NCBI GenBank assembly: GCA_015264885.1
Contig: JABZYY010000029.1
Span: 1-12,400, forward strand
Reading direction: 5' to 3'
Length of the DNA: 12,400 nucleotides
From: Streptococcus sp.
Lineage (GTDB): Bacteria > Bacillota > Bacilli > Lactobacillales > Aerococcaceae
Shown piece by piece: positions 5,927 to 11,935 of this stretch (position 1 is the first letter of the stretch; each line of letters begins with the position of its first letter). The notes under the pieces are model-generated. The model was not told the origin of the DNA, did no database searches, and worked only from the letters and a program-made list of their open reading frames with translations. The translations under genes and the position numbers were made by a program.

Positions 5927-6373
5927 ATGGCAACAGCATTGATTGTATATGCTAGTTTAACAGGAAATACAGAAGAGATTGCAGATATTTTAGCAGAAGC
6001 ATTAGAAGAGCGTGGCGTAGAAGTGGATATGAAAGAATGTACTTCAGCGCAAGCAAGCGAATTCCATAATTATGATATTAATGTTGTCGCAACTTATACT
6101 TACGGAACAGATGGCGACCTACCTGATGAAATCGTCGACTTCTATGAAGAATTAGAGGAAGAGGATTTAACAGGAAAAGTATACGGAGCGCTTGGCTCAG
6201 GGGATACTTTCTACGATAAGTTCTGCCAATCAGTATTAGATTTTGATGCGCAATTTGCAAAAACAGGTGCCAAAAAAGGTGCTGAAAATGTCTTAGTAGA
6301 CTTAAACGCTGAAGCAGAAGATATCGAACATATCCAAGCTTTCGCGCAAAGTCTTGTTGACGCTTTAGCATAA
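5927..6373 (+). CDS. Short-chain flavodoxin
   Basis: Flavodoxins are small FMN proteins that carry electrons at low potential, often replacing ferredoxin when iron is scarce. The 148-residue size is that of the short-chain class. The FMN phosphate loop is SLTGNTEE (about residues 10-17), the second FMN loop is TYTYGTDGDLPDE (about 57-69) and the third is GSGDTFYDKFC (about 90-100). The protein is very acidic, as expected. The frame is open from a TTG at 5903, but the ATG at 5927 starts directly before beta strand 1 (MATALIVYAS). Its ribosome binding site (GAGAGTGG) is weak. It has its own promoter and terminator. The partner reductase is not in the window. Confidence 0.92.
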   Translation: MATALIVYASLTGNTEEIADILAEALEERGVEVDMKECTSAQASEFHNYDINVVATYTYGTDGDLPDEIVDFYEELEEEDLTGKVYGALGSGDTFYDKFCQSVLDFDAQFAKTGAKKGAENVLVDLNAEAEDIEHIQAFAQSLVDALA

Positions 6374-6384
6374 TGATAAATGTT

Positions 6385-6420
6385 AGCTACCTTAGACCAT
6401 TTGTTTAGGGTAGCTTTTTT
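6385..6420 (+). terminator. Intrinsic terminator after flavodoxin
   Basis: AGCTACCTTA (6385-6394) pairs with TAGGGTAGCT (6406-6415), with one G-U wobble, and a T-run ends at 6420. The next gene's GGAGG starts four bases later, so the downstream pair may depend on read-through of this terminator. Confidence 0.85.
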
Positions 6421-6434
6421 ATTGGAGGAAAAGG

Positions 6435-6665
6435 ATGTATTATACCGTACAACAAACTGCAGAGAATTTGGAAATCGACTTAGGATATCTCATGCATTTA
6501 ATCCAAACAAAACAAGTGAAGACTGTGGAAGTAGACGGAGAATTACTGTTAAACAGTGCACAGTTCGATTTCTTCTTGAAACAACGGGAACGTCTCTTAG
6601 AAGAATATCAGAAGTACTTGGATGAACCAATCCCAGAAGATATTGATATTAAGGATGAGGACTAA
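6435..6665 (+). CDS. Small helix-turn-helix (excisionase/MerR-like) DNA-binding protein
   Basis: The 76-residue protein begins YYTVQQTAENLEIDLGYLMHLI, a pattern typical of the HTH_17/excisionase family. A wing-like strand pair (TVEVDGELLL) and a helix follow, and the C-terminal tail is strongly acidic (residues about 62-76). Such proteins bind DNA, but not all are excisionases, and no integrase or attachment site is nearby. GGAGG (6424-6428) lies six bases before the ATG. The gene lies 12 bases before the LtrA-family gene, so they form one unit, and it may regulate that unit. No separate promoter is obvious; the upstream terminator leaves little room for one. Confidence 0.75.
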   Translation: MYYTVQQTAENLEIDLGYLMHLIQTKQVKTVEVDGELLLNSAQFDFFLKQRERLLEEYQKYLDEPIPEDIDIKDED

Positions 6666-6677
6666 GGGAGGAGTAGC

Positions 6678-7829
6678 ATGAAAGTAAAGAAAGTATCAAA
6701 CTATGAATTGTTTTTTGATTTAGTATTCGTGCTTGCGACAAGTCAATTGGTGGGTATTCTCCATTCCACTCCAGAACACATTGTTAACTTGCAAGGGATT
6801 TTAGCGTTTTTTGTTGCAACTATTTCAATTTGGAGTGTGTGGTTAATGGAGAACTCATACTTAAATCGTTACAGTAGAAGAGATACGAATGATATTTATA
6901 CTATTATTGCAGCGGCGCTTGTCATCGGAAATATGGTGACTTTATTTACAGCGAATTGGAGATTGGGGATTGTTAATTTTAATGGAATTGCTATCCCAGT
7001 ATATATTTATTACAATCTACTGATGATTGTCGTTTTGGGAATTATTATTATGCAGTATTTATTGCATATTCGTAAGTACCAACAGTGTACGAATGATATG
7101 GTGATTCAAATTAAAGGAATATTCATCGCCATTTTGATTGTCATTGTTTCGATGGTGATTATTTCATTTACTCCAGTTGAGTATATCAACTATATTTATT
7201 TGTTCTCTTATTTAGCGTTTTTAATCTATCCAACTTTTATGACAAAGAAGATGAAATACCGCTATATGAACTTTCCGCATTTAGTGGAACGAATGCAGCT
7301 GATTACGATTTTAACAGTAGGTGAATTGGTCATCGCGGTTATCAAAACGTATCCACTTGCTGAACATTTTCTTTTATCTGTATCTACATTTGTGATGGTT
7401 GGATTCCTATTTGTTTCTTATATTTCTCAAACTGTTATCGGGATTGAACACCATCAAGAAAGAGCGGGTGGGCCCTTGGTGTATTTACATATTGGAATCT
7501 TAATTGCGATTAATATTATAACGGCGGGGGTCGAGATGTATTATGATGGTCAATTGTTAGAAATGGGAAGTTCGATGGTTCTTGTGGGTATCACACTGTT
7601 TTATATTTGCCTATTTGGAACATCTCGTTATAACAAAGAAGGCTTACAAATGACGAAAGAACTTGCAAGAAATTACTTTATTGTCTATCTAATAGGGATG
7701 TTTTTAGCATTTCTATTTAAGACTAATACGCCTATTTTCTTTGGAATTCTTGCAATTCAATCAGTTGTAATGACGCGCGTAGCATTCCGTTCTCGAAGAG
7801 ATTGGGTACGAGATAATATTCAGTTCTAA
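6678..7829 (+). CDS. Low temperature requirement protein A (LtrA) family membrane protein
   Basis: The 383-residue protein opens with VSNYELFFDLVFVLATSQL, the hallmark N-terminal motif of the LtrA family, and is almost entirely membrane-embedded, with about ten or more hydrophobic segments. The founding member was linked to growth of Listeria at low temperature, but its molecular activity is unknown, and I do not infer a substrate. A GGGAGGAG sequence lies seven bases before the ATG. The gene follows the small HTH gene by 12 bases and ends at a bidirectional terminator shared with the convergent flavoprotein gene. Confidence 0.88.
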   Translation: MKVKKVSNYELFFDLVFVLATSQLVGILHSTPEHIVNLQGILAFFVATISIWSVWLMENSYLNRYSRRDTNDIYTIIAAALVIGNMVTLFTANWRLGIVNFNGIAIPVYIYYNLLMIVVLGIIIMQYLLHIRKYQQCTNDMVIQIKGIFIAILIVIVSMVIISFTPVEYINYIYLFSYLAFLIYPTFMTKKMKYRYMNFPHLVERMQLITILTVGELVIAVIKTYPLAEHFLLSVSTFVMVGFLFVSYISQTVIGIEHHQERAGGPLVYLHIGILIAINIITAGVEMYYDGQLLEMGSSMVLVGITLFYICLFGTSRYNKEGLQMTKELARNYFIVYLIGMFLAFLFKTNTPIFFGILAIQSVVMTRVAFRSRRDWVRDNIQF

Positions 7830-7838
7830 GCAAAAAGA

Positions 7839-7874
7839 AAACTCTGAAGCCGAGACTTCAGAGTTTATTTTTTT
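7839..7874. terminator. Bidirectional terminator between ltrA-like and flavin reductase genes
   Basis: AAACTCTGAAG (7839-7849) pairs perfectly with CTTCAGAGTTT (7856-7866) around a 6-nt loop. A T-rich run follows on the plus strand (7868-7874), and TTTTCTTTTTG follows on the minus strand. It ends both convergent transcripts. Confidence 0.88.
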
Positions 7875-7891
7875 GGTCAATTGGAAATTAA

Positions 7892-9397
7892 TTAGTTTTC
7901 TTTTGCGTAAGCAGCAGATTGAGCACCTGCTTGACGTCCAAAGATGATGATGTCGGCAACAGCGTTACCACCGATACGGTTAGCACCGTGAATTCCACCT
8001 GTAACCTCACCAGCTGCGTATAAGCCTTTGATTACAGAACCATCTTCTTTAAGAACTTCTGTTTTCGTGTTGATCTTCAATCCACCCATTGTATGGTGAA
8101 TACCAGGTGCGATTTGGATTGCGTAGTATGGTCCTTTTGATAAGTCGTGGTCCATTGCAGTTTTACGTCCAAATTCAGCATCGTTTTTATCAGCGACAGC
8201 TTTGTTCCAAGTTTCTAATGTTGCTTTTAATGTTTCAGCAGGAACATTAATTTCTTTAGCTAGAGCTTCGATTGTGTCAGCTTTCTTCACTAATCCACGT
8301 TTTTCGTAGAATTTAACAGCTTTTGCACGTTCAGTTAAAGCTGAGTCGAAGATTAAGTAAGCATATTTTTCTTTTAATCCAATGATTTGTTGTGATACTT
8401 TATCACGAGTTTCCATTTCGTTGTAGAAACGTTTACCTTCTTGGTTCACAAGAATCGCACCTTCACCACGAACTGATTCAGAAATCAATGTTGAAGTTGA
8501 TTGTTCTACAGTTGGGTGAATTTGGATTTCTTTCATGTCAACAGTTGCAGCGCCTAATTCTTTCGCTAATTGAATACCGTCACCAGTTGAACCTTTTTGG
8601 TTTGTTGTTACGAATCCGTTTAAAGCAGGGTTGTATTCAGTTACCATTTGCATGTTGGCACCGAAACCACCAGTTGTTAATACAACTGCTTTAGCAGAGA
8701 TTGTTTTTTCTTTGCCATCGATAGTAACGTTAACACCAGTTACTTTACCGTCTTTTTCGTTTACTTTAGTTACGTCTGCATTTACAAATAATGGAATTTC
8801 ACGTTCAGAAACGTTACGTAATAATCCATTCACTAAGTATTCCCCTACAGCTGAACCATCTGCTGGACGGTGAGTACGTTTTTCGCTCATACCACCAGTA
8901 GTTGTTAAGTTGCTAAGTGTAATTCCCATTGAATCTAACCAGTCAATCGCACTTGCTGAGTTGTCTACTAAGTAACGTAATAATTCAGGATTATTTGTAC
9001 CTTTACCACCTTTTAGTGATTCTTCGTAGAATTTATCGTTAGAGTCTTTAATTCCTTCTTTTTCTTGGAATTTCGTTTGAGATGCGTTCATACCAGCAGA
9101 AGATTTTGTTGTGTTTCCTCCGGCAGTTGGCATTTTTTCTAAGATAACTGGATTTAAACCAGCTTCTTTCGCTTGGATGGCAGCCGATAAACCAGCACCA
9201 CCAGAACCTACGATGATAACATCATAGCTATCTTTTAATGTTGAAGGATCTGCATATTTTTGAGCAGATGCACTTGCTACAGCTTCAGCAGTTGTTGTTT
9301 CTTGGGCTGTAGTTGAAGTTTTAGAACTATTATTTCCGCAAGCTGCTAATAATAGAACTGATGAAATAGCTAAACTAGCTAAAAGACCTTTTTTCAT
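7892..9397 (-). CDS. Secreted lipoprotein FAD-dependent reductase, fumarate reductase/flavocytochrome c family
   Basis: The 501-residue protein starts with a lipoprotein signal (MKKGLLASLAISSVLLLAAC; lipid-anchored Cys20), so it acts on the outer face of the membrane. After a Ser/Thr/Ala-rich spacer, the FAD site is DVIIVGSGGAGLSAA (about residues 59-73), with an AGGNTTKSSAG loop. The fumarate-reductase active-site set is present: His294 in QIHPT, Arg310 in SVRGEGAILVN, His434/435 in HHTMGG and Arg474 in GANRIGGN. Related surface reductases in Gram-positives take electrons through FMN-bearing domains; this one has no FMN_bind domain, so a separate donor is needed. Fumarate is the default guess; urocanate, acrylates or cinnamates are reduced by relatives. 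AAGGAG precedes the ATG. No partner gene is visible. Confidence 0.87.
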   Translation of the reverse strand: MKKGLLASLAISSVLLLAACGNNSSKTSTTAQETTTAEAVASASAQKYADPSTLKDSYDVIIVGSGGAGLSAAIQAKEAGLNPVILEKMPTAGGNTTKSSAGMNASQTKFQEKEGIKDSNDKFYEESLKGGKGTNNPELLRYLVDNSASAIDWLDSMGITLSNLTTTGGMSEKRTHRPADGSAVGEYLVNGLLRNVSEREIPLFVNADVTKVNEKDGKVTGVNVTIDGKEKTISAKAVVLTTGGFGANMQMVTEYNPALNGFVTTNQKGSTGDGIQLAKELGAATVDMKEIQIHPTVEQSTSTLISESVRGEGAILVNQEGKRFYNEMETRDKVSQQIIGLKEKYAYLIFDSALTERAKAVKFYEKRGLVKKADTIEALAKEINVPAETLKATLETWNKAVADKNDAEFGRKTAMDHDLSKGPYYAIQIAPGIHHTMGGLKINTKTEVLKEDGSVIKGLYAAGEVTGGIHGANRIGGNAVADIIIFGRQAGAQSAAYAKEN

Positions 9398-9442
9398 TTT
9401 CGCTCTCCTTTGTGAAAAAATGTTTTATTAATTTCCATTGAT

Positions 9443-9471
9443 ATCATAGCATAGTTTCATAGTGAGTACAA
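9443..9471 (-). promoter_or_regulatory. Promoter of the flavin reductase gene
   Basis: On the minus strand TTGTAC (9466-9471) and TATGAT (9443-9448) are 17 bases apart, giving a 5' leader of about 40 nt. A TTGTGAA half-site resembling half of a Rex box lies in the leader at 9412-9418, but no second half is present. Confidence 0.65.
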
Positions 9472-9485
9472 TTAATATCAGGAGA

Positions 9486-9500
9486 TTGTTCGCGAAAACA
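9486..9500. promoter_or_regulatory. cre-like palindrome between the divergent promoters
   Basis: TTGTTCGCGAAAACA contains the perfect palindrome TTCGCGAA and matches the catabolite-response consensus except at two positions. It lies just upstream of the flavin reductase -35, where a regulator could act. CcpA binding is a guess. Confidence 0.25.
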
Positions 9501-9504
9501 CAGC

Positions 9505-9519
9505 ATTTTTATGAAAATG
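9505..9519. promoter_or_regulatory. Weak CodY-like box
   Basis: ATTTTTATGAAAATG differs at three of 15 positions from the CodY consensus (AATTTTCWGAAAATT). It lies between the divergent flavin reductase and trp promoters. Boxes this weak are common by chance in AT-rich DNA. Confidence 0.2.
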
Positions 9520-9561
9520 AAAATACACACTGAAAAAACAATTTTTTTTTGAAAAAAGTAG

Positions 9562-9590
9562 TTGACATTGAAGACAAATGAGTTCATAAT
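9562..9590 (+). promoter_or_regulatory. Promoter of the trp transporter leader
   Basis: A consensus TTGACA (9562-9567) and CATAAT (9585-9590) are 17 bases apart, behind A/T tracts (9542-9556) that could act as an UP element. Transcription should start near 9597, about 300 nt before trpX. Confidence 0.8.
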
Positions 9591-9594
9591 GAAC
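9582..9594. promoter_or_regulatory. Perfect 13-bp palindrome over the trp -10 box
   Basis: GTTCATAATGAAC reads identically on both strands around a central A/T and covers the -10 box entirely. A repressor bound here would block the promoter. The regulator is not known from the sequence. Confidence 0.4.
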
Positions 9595-9620
9595 ACATCA
9601 CTAGAAAAGGAGTTAAGAAC

Positions 9621-9674
9621 ATGACACACTTAAGTATCGTATTAGAATTAAATACGCGTTGGCAAAGCCACTAG
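9621..9674 (+). CDS. Candidate Trp-sensing leader peptide (17 residues)
   Basis: The ORF reads MTHLSIVLELNTRWQSH and ends at TAG. It has a good ribosome binding site (AAAAGGAG at 9605-9612) eight bases upstream of the ATG. The only Trp codon is the fourteenth (9660-9662), four codons before the stop. A ribosome at the stop codon would cover strand 1 of the attenuator, whereas one stalled at Trp would leave it free. The region between SD and ATG, including the A of ATG, can be sequestered by 9683-9692. A role as a regulatory uORF is inferred from position and context; a single Trp codon is fewer than in the enteric trp leader, but comparable with the tnaC leader. Confidence 0.65.
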   Translation: MTHLSIVLELNTRWQSH

Positions 9675-9769
9675 ATACAGGTTGTTCTTAACGTACTTTT
9701 GTACATATAGATACAACCTTCATTGACGTGAACTTGTATCTATGTGGATTTCAATTATAAAGCAAACTC

Positions 9770-9814
9770 GACCACGTAGATCTATAGACTAGAGCTGACG
9801 TGGTCTTTCTATTT
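9770..9814 (+). terminator. Attenuator terminator 1 of the trp leader
   Basis: GACCACGT (9770-9777) pairs perfectly with ACGTGGTC (9798-9805). The stem continues through AG/CT and TCTA/TAGA with one mismatch and one bulge, ending in a 5-nt loop. The following tract TTTCTATTT is T-rich but interrupted, so its strength should be moderate. Its 5' arm is the antiterminator target. Confidence 0.75.
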
Positions 9815-9819
9815 GTATG

Positions 9820-9853
9820 AGAGACTCGTAGTAACATACGTAGTCTCTTTTTT
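9820..9853 (+). terminator. Terminator 2 of the trp leader
   Basis: AGAGACT (9820-9826) pairs with AGTCTCT (9842-9848), extended inward by CGTA with TACG and one bulged T, around a 6-nt loop. Six T follow. It lies 44 bases before the trpX ATG. I found no strong antiterminator partner for it. Confidence 0.85.
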
Positions 9854-9897
9854 AATTGAGTTTGCGACAACTTATTTAATTTTTGGAGGAATTCATC

Positions 9898-10932
9898 ATG
9901 AAAAAGAACAAAAGCATTTATTTATTCGGAGCATTATTAGTATTAGTAGTCATTGGAGCATTATTCTTCAATCAATCAGGAGATAAAAATAAAGAAACAA
10001 ACGCAACTAACACAGCGTCTACGCAAACAGAAGCCGTTAAAATTGGGGTATTACAATTACTTAGCCACCCAGCCTTAGATGCGATTTATAAAGGGTTACA
10101 AGACGAATTGAAGAACGAAGGATATGAAGTTGGTAAAAACTTAGAAATCGATCTTCAAAACGCACAAGGCGACCAAAGTAACTTAGCAAGCATGTCTGAA
10201 AAATTAGTTTCAGGTGGAAACAACATTTTAGTAGGGATTACAACTCCTGCAACATTAGCGTTAGCGAACAATACAAAAGAAACACCAATTATCATGGGTG
10301 GGATTACTTATCCAGTTGAAGCTGGTTTAATCGCAAGCGAATCAAAACCAGGAAACAACATCACTGGTGTTAGTGACCGTACACCAATCAAACAACAATT
10401 AGAAATCATGAAACAAGTTCTTCCTAACATGAAGAAAGTCGGCATTCTTTACACTTCAAGCGAAGACAACTCTGTAAAACAAGCCGAAGAAGCTGAAAAA
10501 TACGCTAAAGAATTAGGTTTAGAAGTTAAAGTGTCAACGATTGCAAACACAAACGATATTCAACAAGTAACTGAAAGCTTAGCAAGCCAAGTAGATGCCA
10601 TCTTCGTTCCAATCGATAACACAATTGCAAGTGCAATGGCAACAGTGGTTCAAGTAACAGATGCAGTTAAAGTGCCAGTATTCCCTTCAGCTGATACAAT
10701 GGTTGCTGACGGTGGAGTATTAGGTGTAGGTGTTGACCAATACCAAATCGGTGTAGAAACAGCTAAAGTAGTTGTAAAAGTTCTAAAAGGTGCAAACCCA
10801 GCCGATACACCAATCACATTAGCAAACAAAGGTGTTGTTTATGTCAACGAAGAAAAAGCGAAAAAATTAGGCATTACAATTCCAGAAAGTATCTTAAAAG
10901 ATGCACAAAAAGTAACACCAACAAATAAATAA
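9898..10932 (+). CDS. trpX: Tryptophan ABC transporter substrate-binding protein TrpX
   Basis: TrpX captures L-tryptophan outside the cell and delivers it to the TrpY/TrpZ importer. The 344-residue protein belongs to the ABC_sub_bind family (the binding protein of Streptococcus pneumoniae TrpX type). It has a basic start and one hydrophobic helix (about residues 7-25) but no lipobox Cys, so it is probably anchored by the uncleaved helix. The binding domain begins VKIGVLQLLSHPALDAIYKGL. The frame opens upstream at a TTG at 9883, but the ATG at 9898 has GGAGG (9885-9889) eight bases upstream. The protein contains no Trp and no Cys. It is the first gene of trpXYZ, behind the attenuator. Tyrosine or phenylalanine as ligand cannot be excluded by sequence alone. 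Confidence 0.9.
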   Translation: MKKNKSIYLFGALLVLVVIGALFFNQSGDKNKETNATNTASTQTEAVKIGVLQLLSHPALDAIYKGLQDELKNEGYEVGKNLEIDLQNAQGDQSNLASMSEKLVSGGNNILVGITTPATLALANNTKETPIIMGGITYPVEAGLIASESKPGNNITGVSDRTPIKQQLEIMKQVLPNMKKVGILYTSSEDNSVKQAEEAEKYAKELGLEVKVSTIANTNDIQQVTESLASQVDAIFVPIDNTIASAMATVVQVTDAVKVPVFPSADTMVADGGVLGVGVDQYQIGVETAKVVVKVLKGANPADTPITLANKGVVYVNEEKAKKLGITIPESILKDAQKVTPTNK

Positions 10933-11038
10933 GATAGTTTAGAAACGTTGATATGATAACAACTCTAAGAGGTGGTGATTCATACACAATATGACTTAAA
11001 CGTCATATTGATCGTTTCAGAGGAGGATTTTTTTCGAA
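10933..11038 (+). other. trpX-trpY intercistronic region with hairpin
   Basis: This 106-bp spacer holds a perfect 9-bp stem, CAATATGAC (10987-10995) with GTCATATTG (11002-11010), and a 6-nt loop. A 6-bp outer pairing GAAACG/CGTTTC encloses it. No T-run follows, so it is more likely an mRNA stability or processing element than a terminator. The trpY AGGAGG at 11021-11026 lies directly downstream. Confidence 0.6.
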
Positions 11039-11935
11039 ATGGATTTAGTAATTTCTTCGATTTCTCAAGGGATATTATGGGGCGTATTATCTCTCGGGTT
11101 ATTCATTAGTTTTCGAATTTTAAATATTGCAGATATGACGACTGAAGGGAGCTTTCCTCTTGGGGCTGCGACTTGTGTCATTTTGATTCAACAAGGGGTG
11201 AACCCATTCTTAGCAACGCTTGTGGCGATGATTGCCGGTGCGCTTGCTGGTGGAGTGACAGCGTTTCTTATGACTGTTTGTAAAATTCCAAGTTTATTAG
11301 CAGGGATTTTAACAATGACGTCTCTTTTATCCATCAACTTACGTGTGATGGGGAAAGCGAATATTACACTTCTTGGACAAGATACGATTTTTAGTGTCTT
11401 TTCAAAACTAGGCTTACCAAAGTATTTTGACATTATCATTATGGGGCTTGTCGTGATTGGGATTTTAATCTTCTTGATGTATTGCTTCTTCAAAACAGAA
11501 TTTGGACAAGCACTGATTGCGACAGGGGACAATGAAAAGATGGCACGCGCGCTTGGAATTAACACGCGTAAAATGACGGTATTTGGCTTGATGCTCTCAA
11601 ACGCACTCATCGCCCTAGCCGGGGCAATTTTAGCGCAAAACAATGGATACGCAGACGTAAACTCAGGTCTTGGAACGATCGTTATTGCTCTAGCTGCGAT
11701 TATTATCGGTGAAGTGATTTTCGCCGACGAATCATTCGTTGGACGTCTTGTCTGCATCCTTTACGGATCAATTATTTATCGTTTACTATTAATGCTTGTG
11801 TTATTACTCAATGTCTTCCAAGCAAATGACTTCAAACTTATCTCAGCAGCACTGATTGCATTCTGTTTAACAGTGCCACAAATAAAGAGCTGGATTCAGC
11901 AAAAAAGCACACGTCATAGAAAGGGGGAAAACTAA
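11039..11935 (+). CDS. trpY: Tryptophan ABC transporter permease TrpY
   Basis: TrpY is the membrane channel of the importer, in the branched-chain-amino-acid permease family (BPD_transp_2, LivH-like). The 298 residues contain about eight to nine hydrophobic segments. The N-terminal stretch ISQGILWGVLSLGLFISFRILNIAD and the cytoplasmic ATPase-contact motif FGQALIATGDNEKMARALGIN (about residues 154-174) are characteristic. AGGAGG lies 12 bases before the ATG, a long but usable spacing. The trpZ start codon follows the stop codon without a gap, so translation is probably coupled. Regulation should be that of the upstream leader. Confidence 0.9.
   Translation: MDLVISSISQGILWGVLSLGLFISFRILNIADMTTEGSFPLGAATCVILIQQGVNPFLATLVAMIAGALAGGVTAFLMTVCKIPSLLAGILTMTSLLSINLRVMGKANITLLGQDTIFSVFSKLGLPKYFDIIIMGLVVIGILIFLMYCFFKTEFGQALIATGDNEKMARALGINTRKMTVFGLMLSNALIALAGAILAQNNGYADVNSGLGTIVIALAAIIIGEVIFADESFVGRLVCILYGSIIYRLLLMLVLLLNVFQANDFKLISAALIAFCLTVPQIKSWIQQKSTRHRKGEN

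Larger units (their letters stand above)
9762..9865 (+). repeat. 8-bp inverted repeat enclosing both trp terminators
   Basis: GCAAACTC (9762-9769) abuts terminator 1, and its exact complement GAGTTTGC (9858-9865) lies just after terminator 2. In read-through transcripts they could close a three-way junction around both hairpins, perhaps shaping the 5' end of the trpX mRNA. Confidence 0.55.
9597..9897 (+). promoter_or_regulatory. trp-type attenuator leader of the trpXYZ transporter
   Basis: The leader contains a translated mini-ORF, competing RNA pairings and two tandem terminators. Strand 0 (9612-9621, SD to start codon) pairs with 9683-9692 over 10 bp. Strand 1 (9679-9685) pairs with strand 2 (9713-9719) over 7 bp. 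Strand 2 (9704-9716) alternatively pairs with strand 3 (9734-9746) over 13 bp with one wobble. Strand 3 (9738-9747) alternatively pairs with strand 4 (9772-9781) over 10 bp with one wobble, and strand 4 is also the 5' arm of terminator 1. The geometry gives termination when the leader ORF is finished and antitermination when a ribosome stalls at its single Trp codon. No T-box sequence is visible. Confidence 0.65.

Noticed and set aside
9412..9428. Rex box in the flavin reductase leader
   Set aside because: Only the TTGTGAA half is present; the opposite half does not match.
9444..9629. Minus-strand ORF of 61 codons in the trp leader/promoter region
   Set aside because: Low-complexity Phe/Ile-rich translation of AT-rich DNA covering both promoters and the leader start; no ribosome binding site.
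9597..9897. T-box riboswitch controlling trpX
   Set aside because: Expected from taxonomy, but no AGGGTGGNACCGCG-like T-box core or matching stem I is present; the leader is explained by a mini-ORF with competing hairpins.
10975..11130. GTG-initiated small ORF overlapping the trpY start
   Set aside because: It has an SD-like AGAGG, but the frame runs through the hairpin and into trpY with no recognisable product; more likely chance.
11188..11757. 189-codon minus-strand ORF inside trpY
   Set aside because: Antisense shadow of a clear membrane permease gene; no SD and biased composition.
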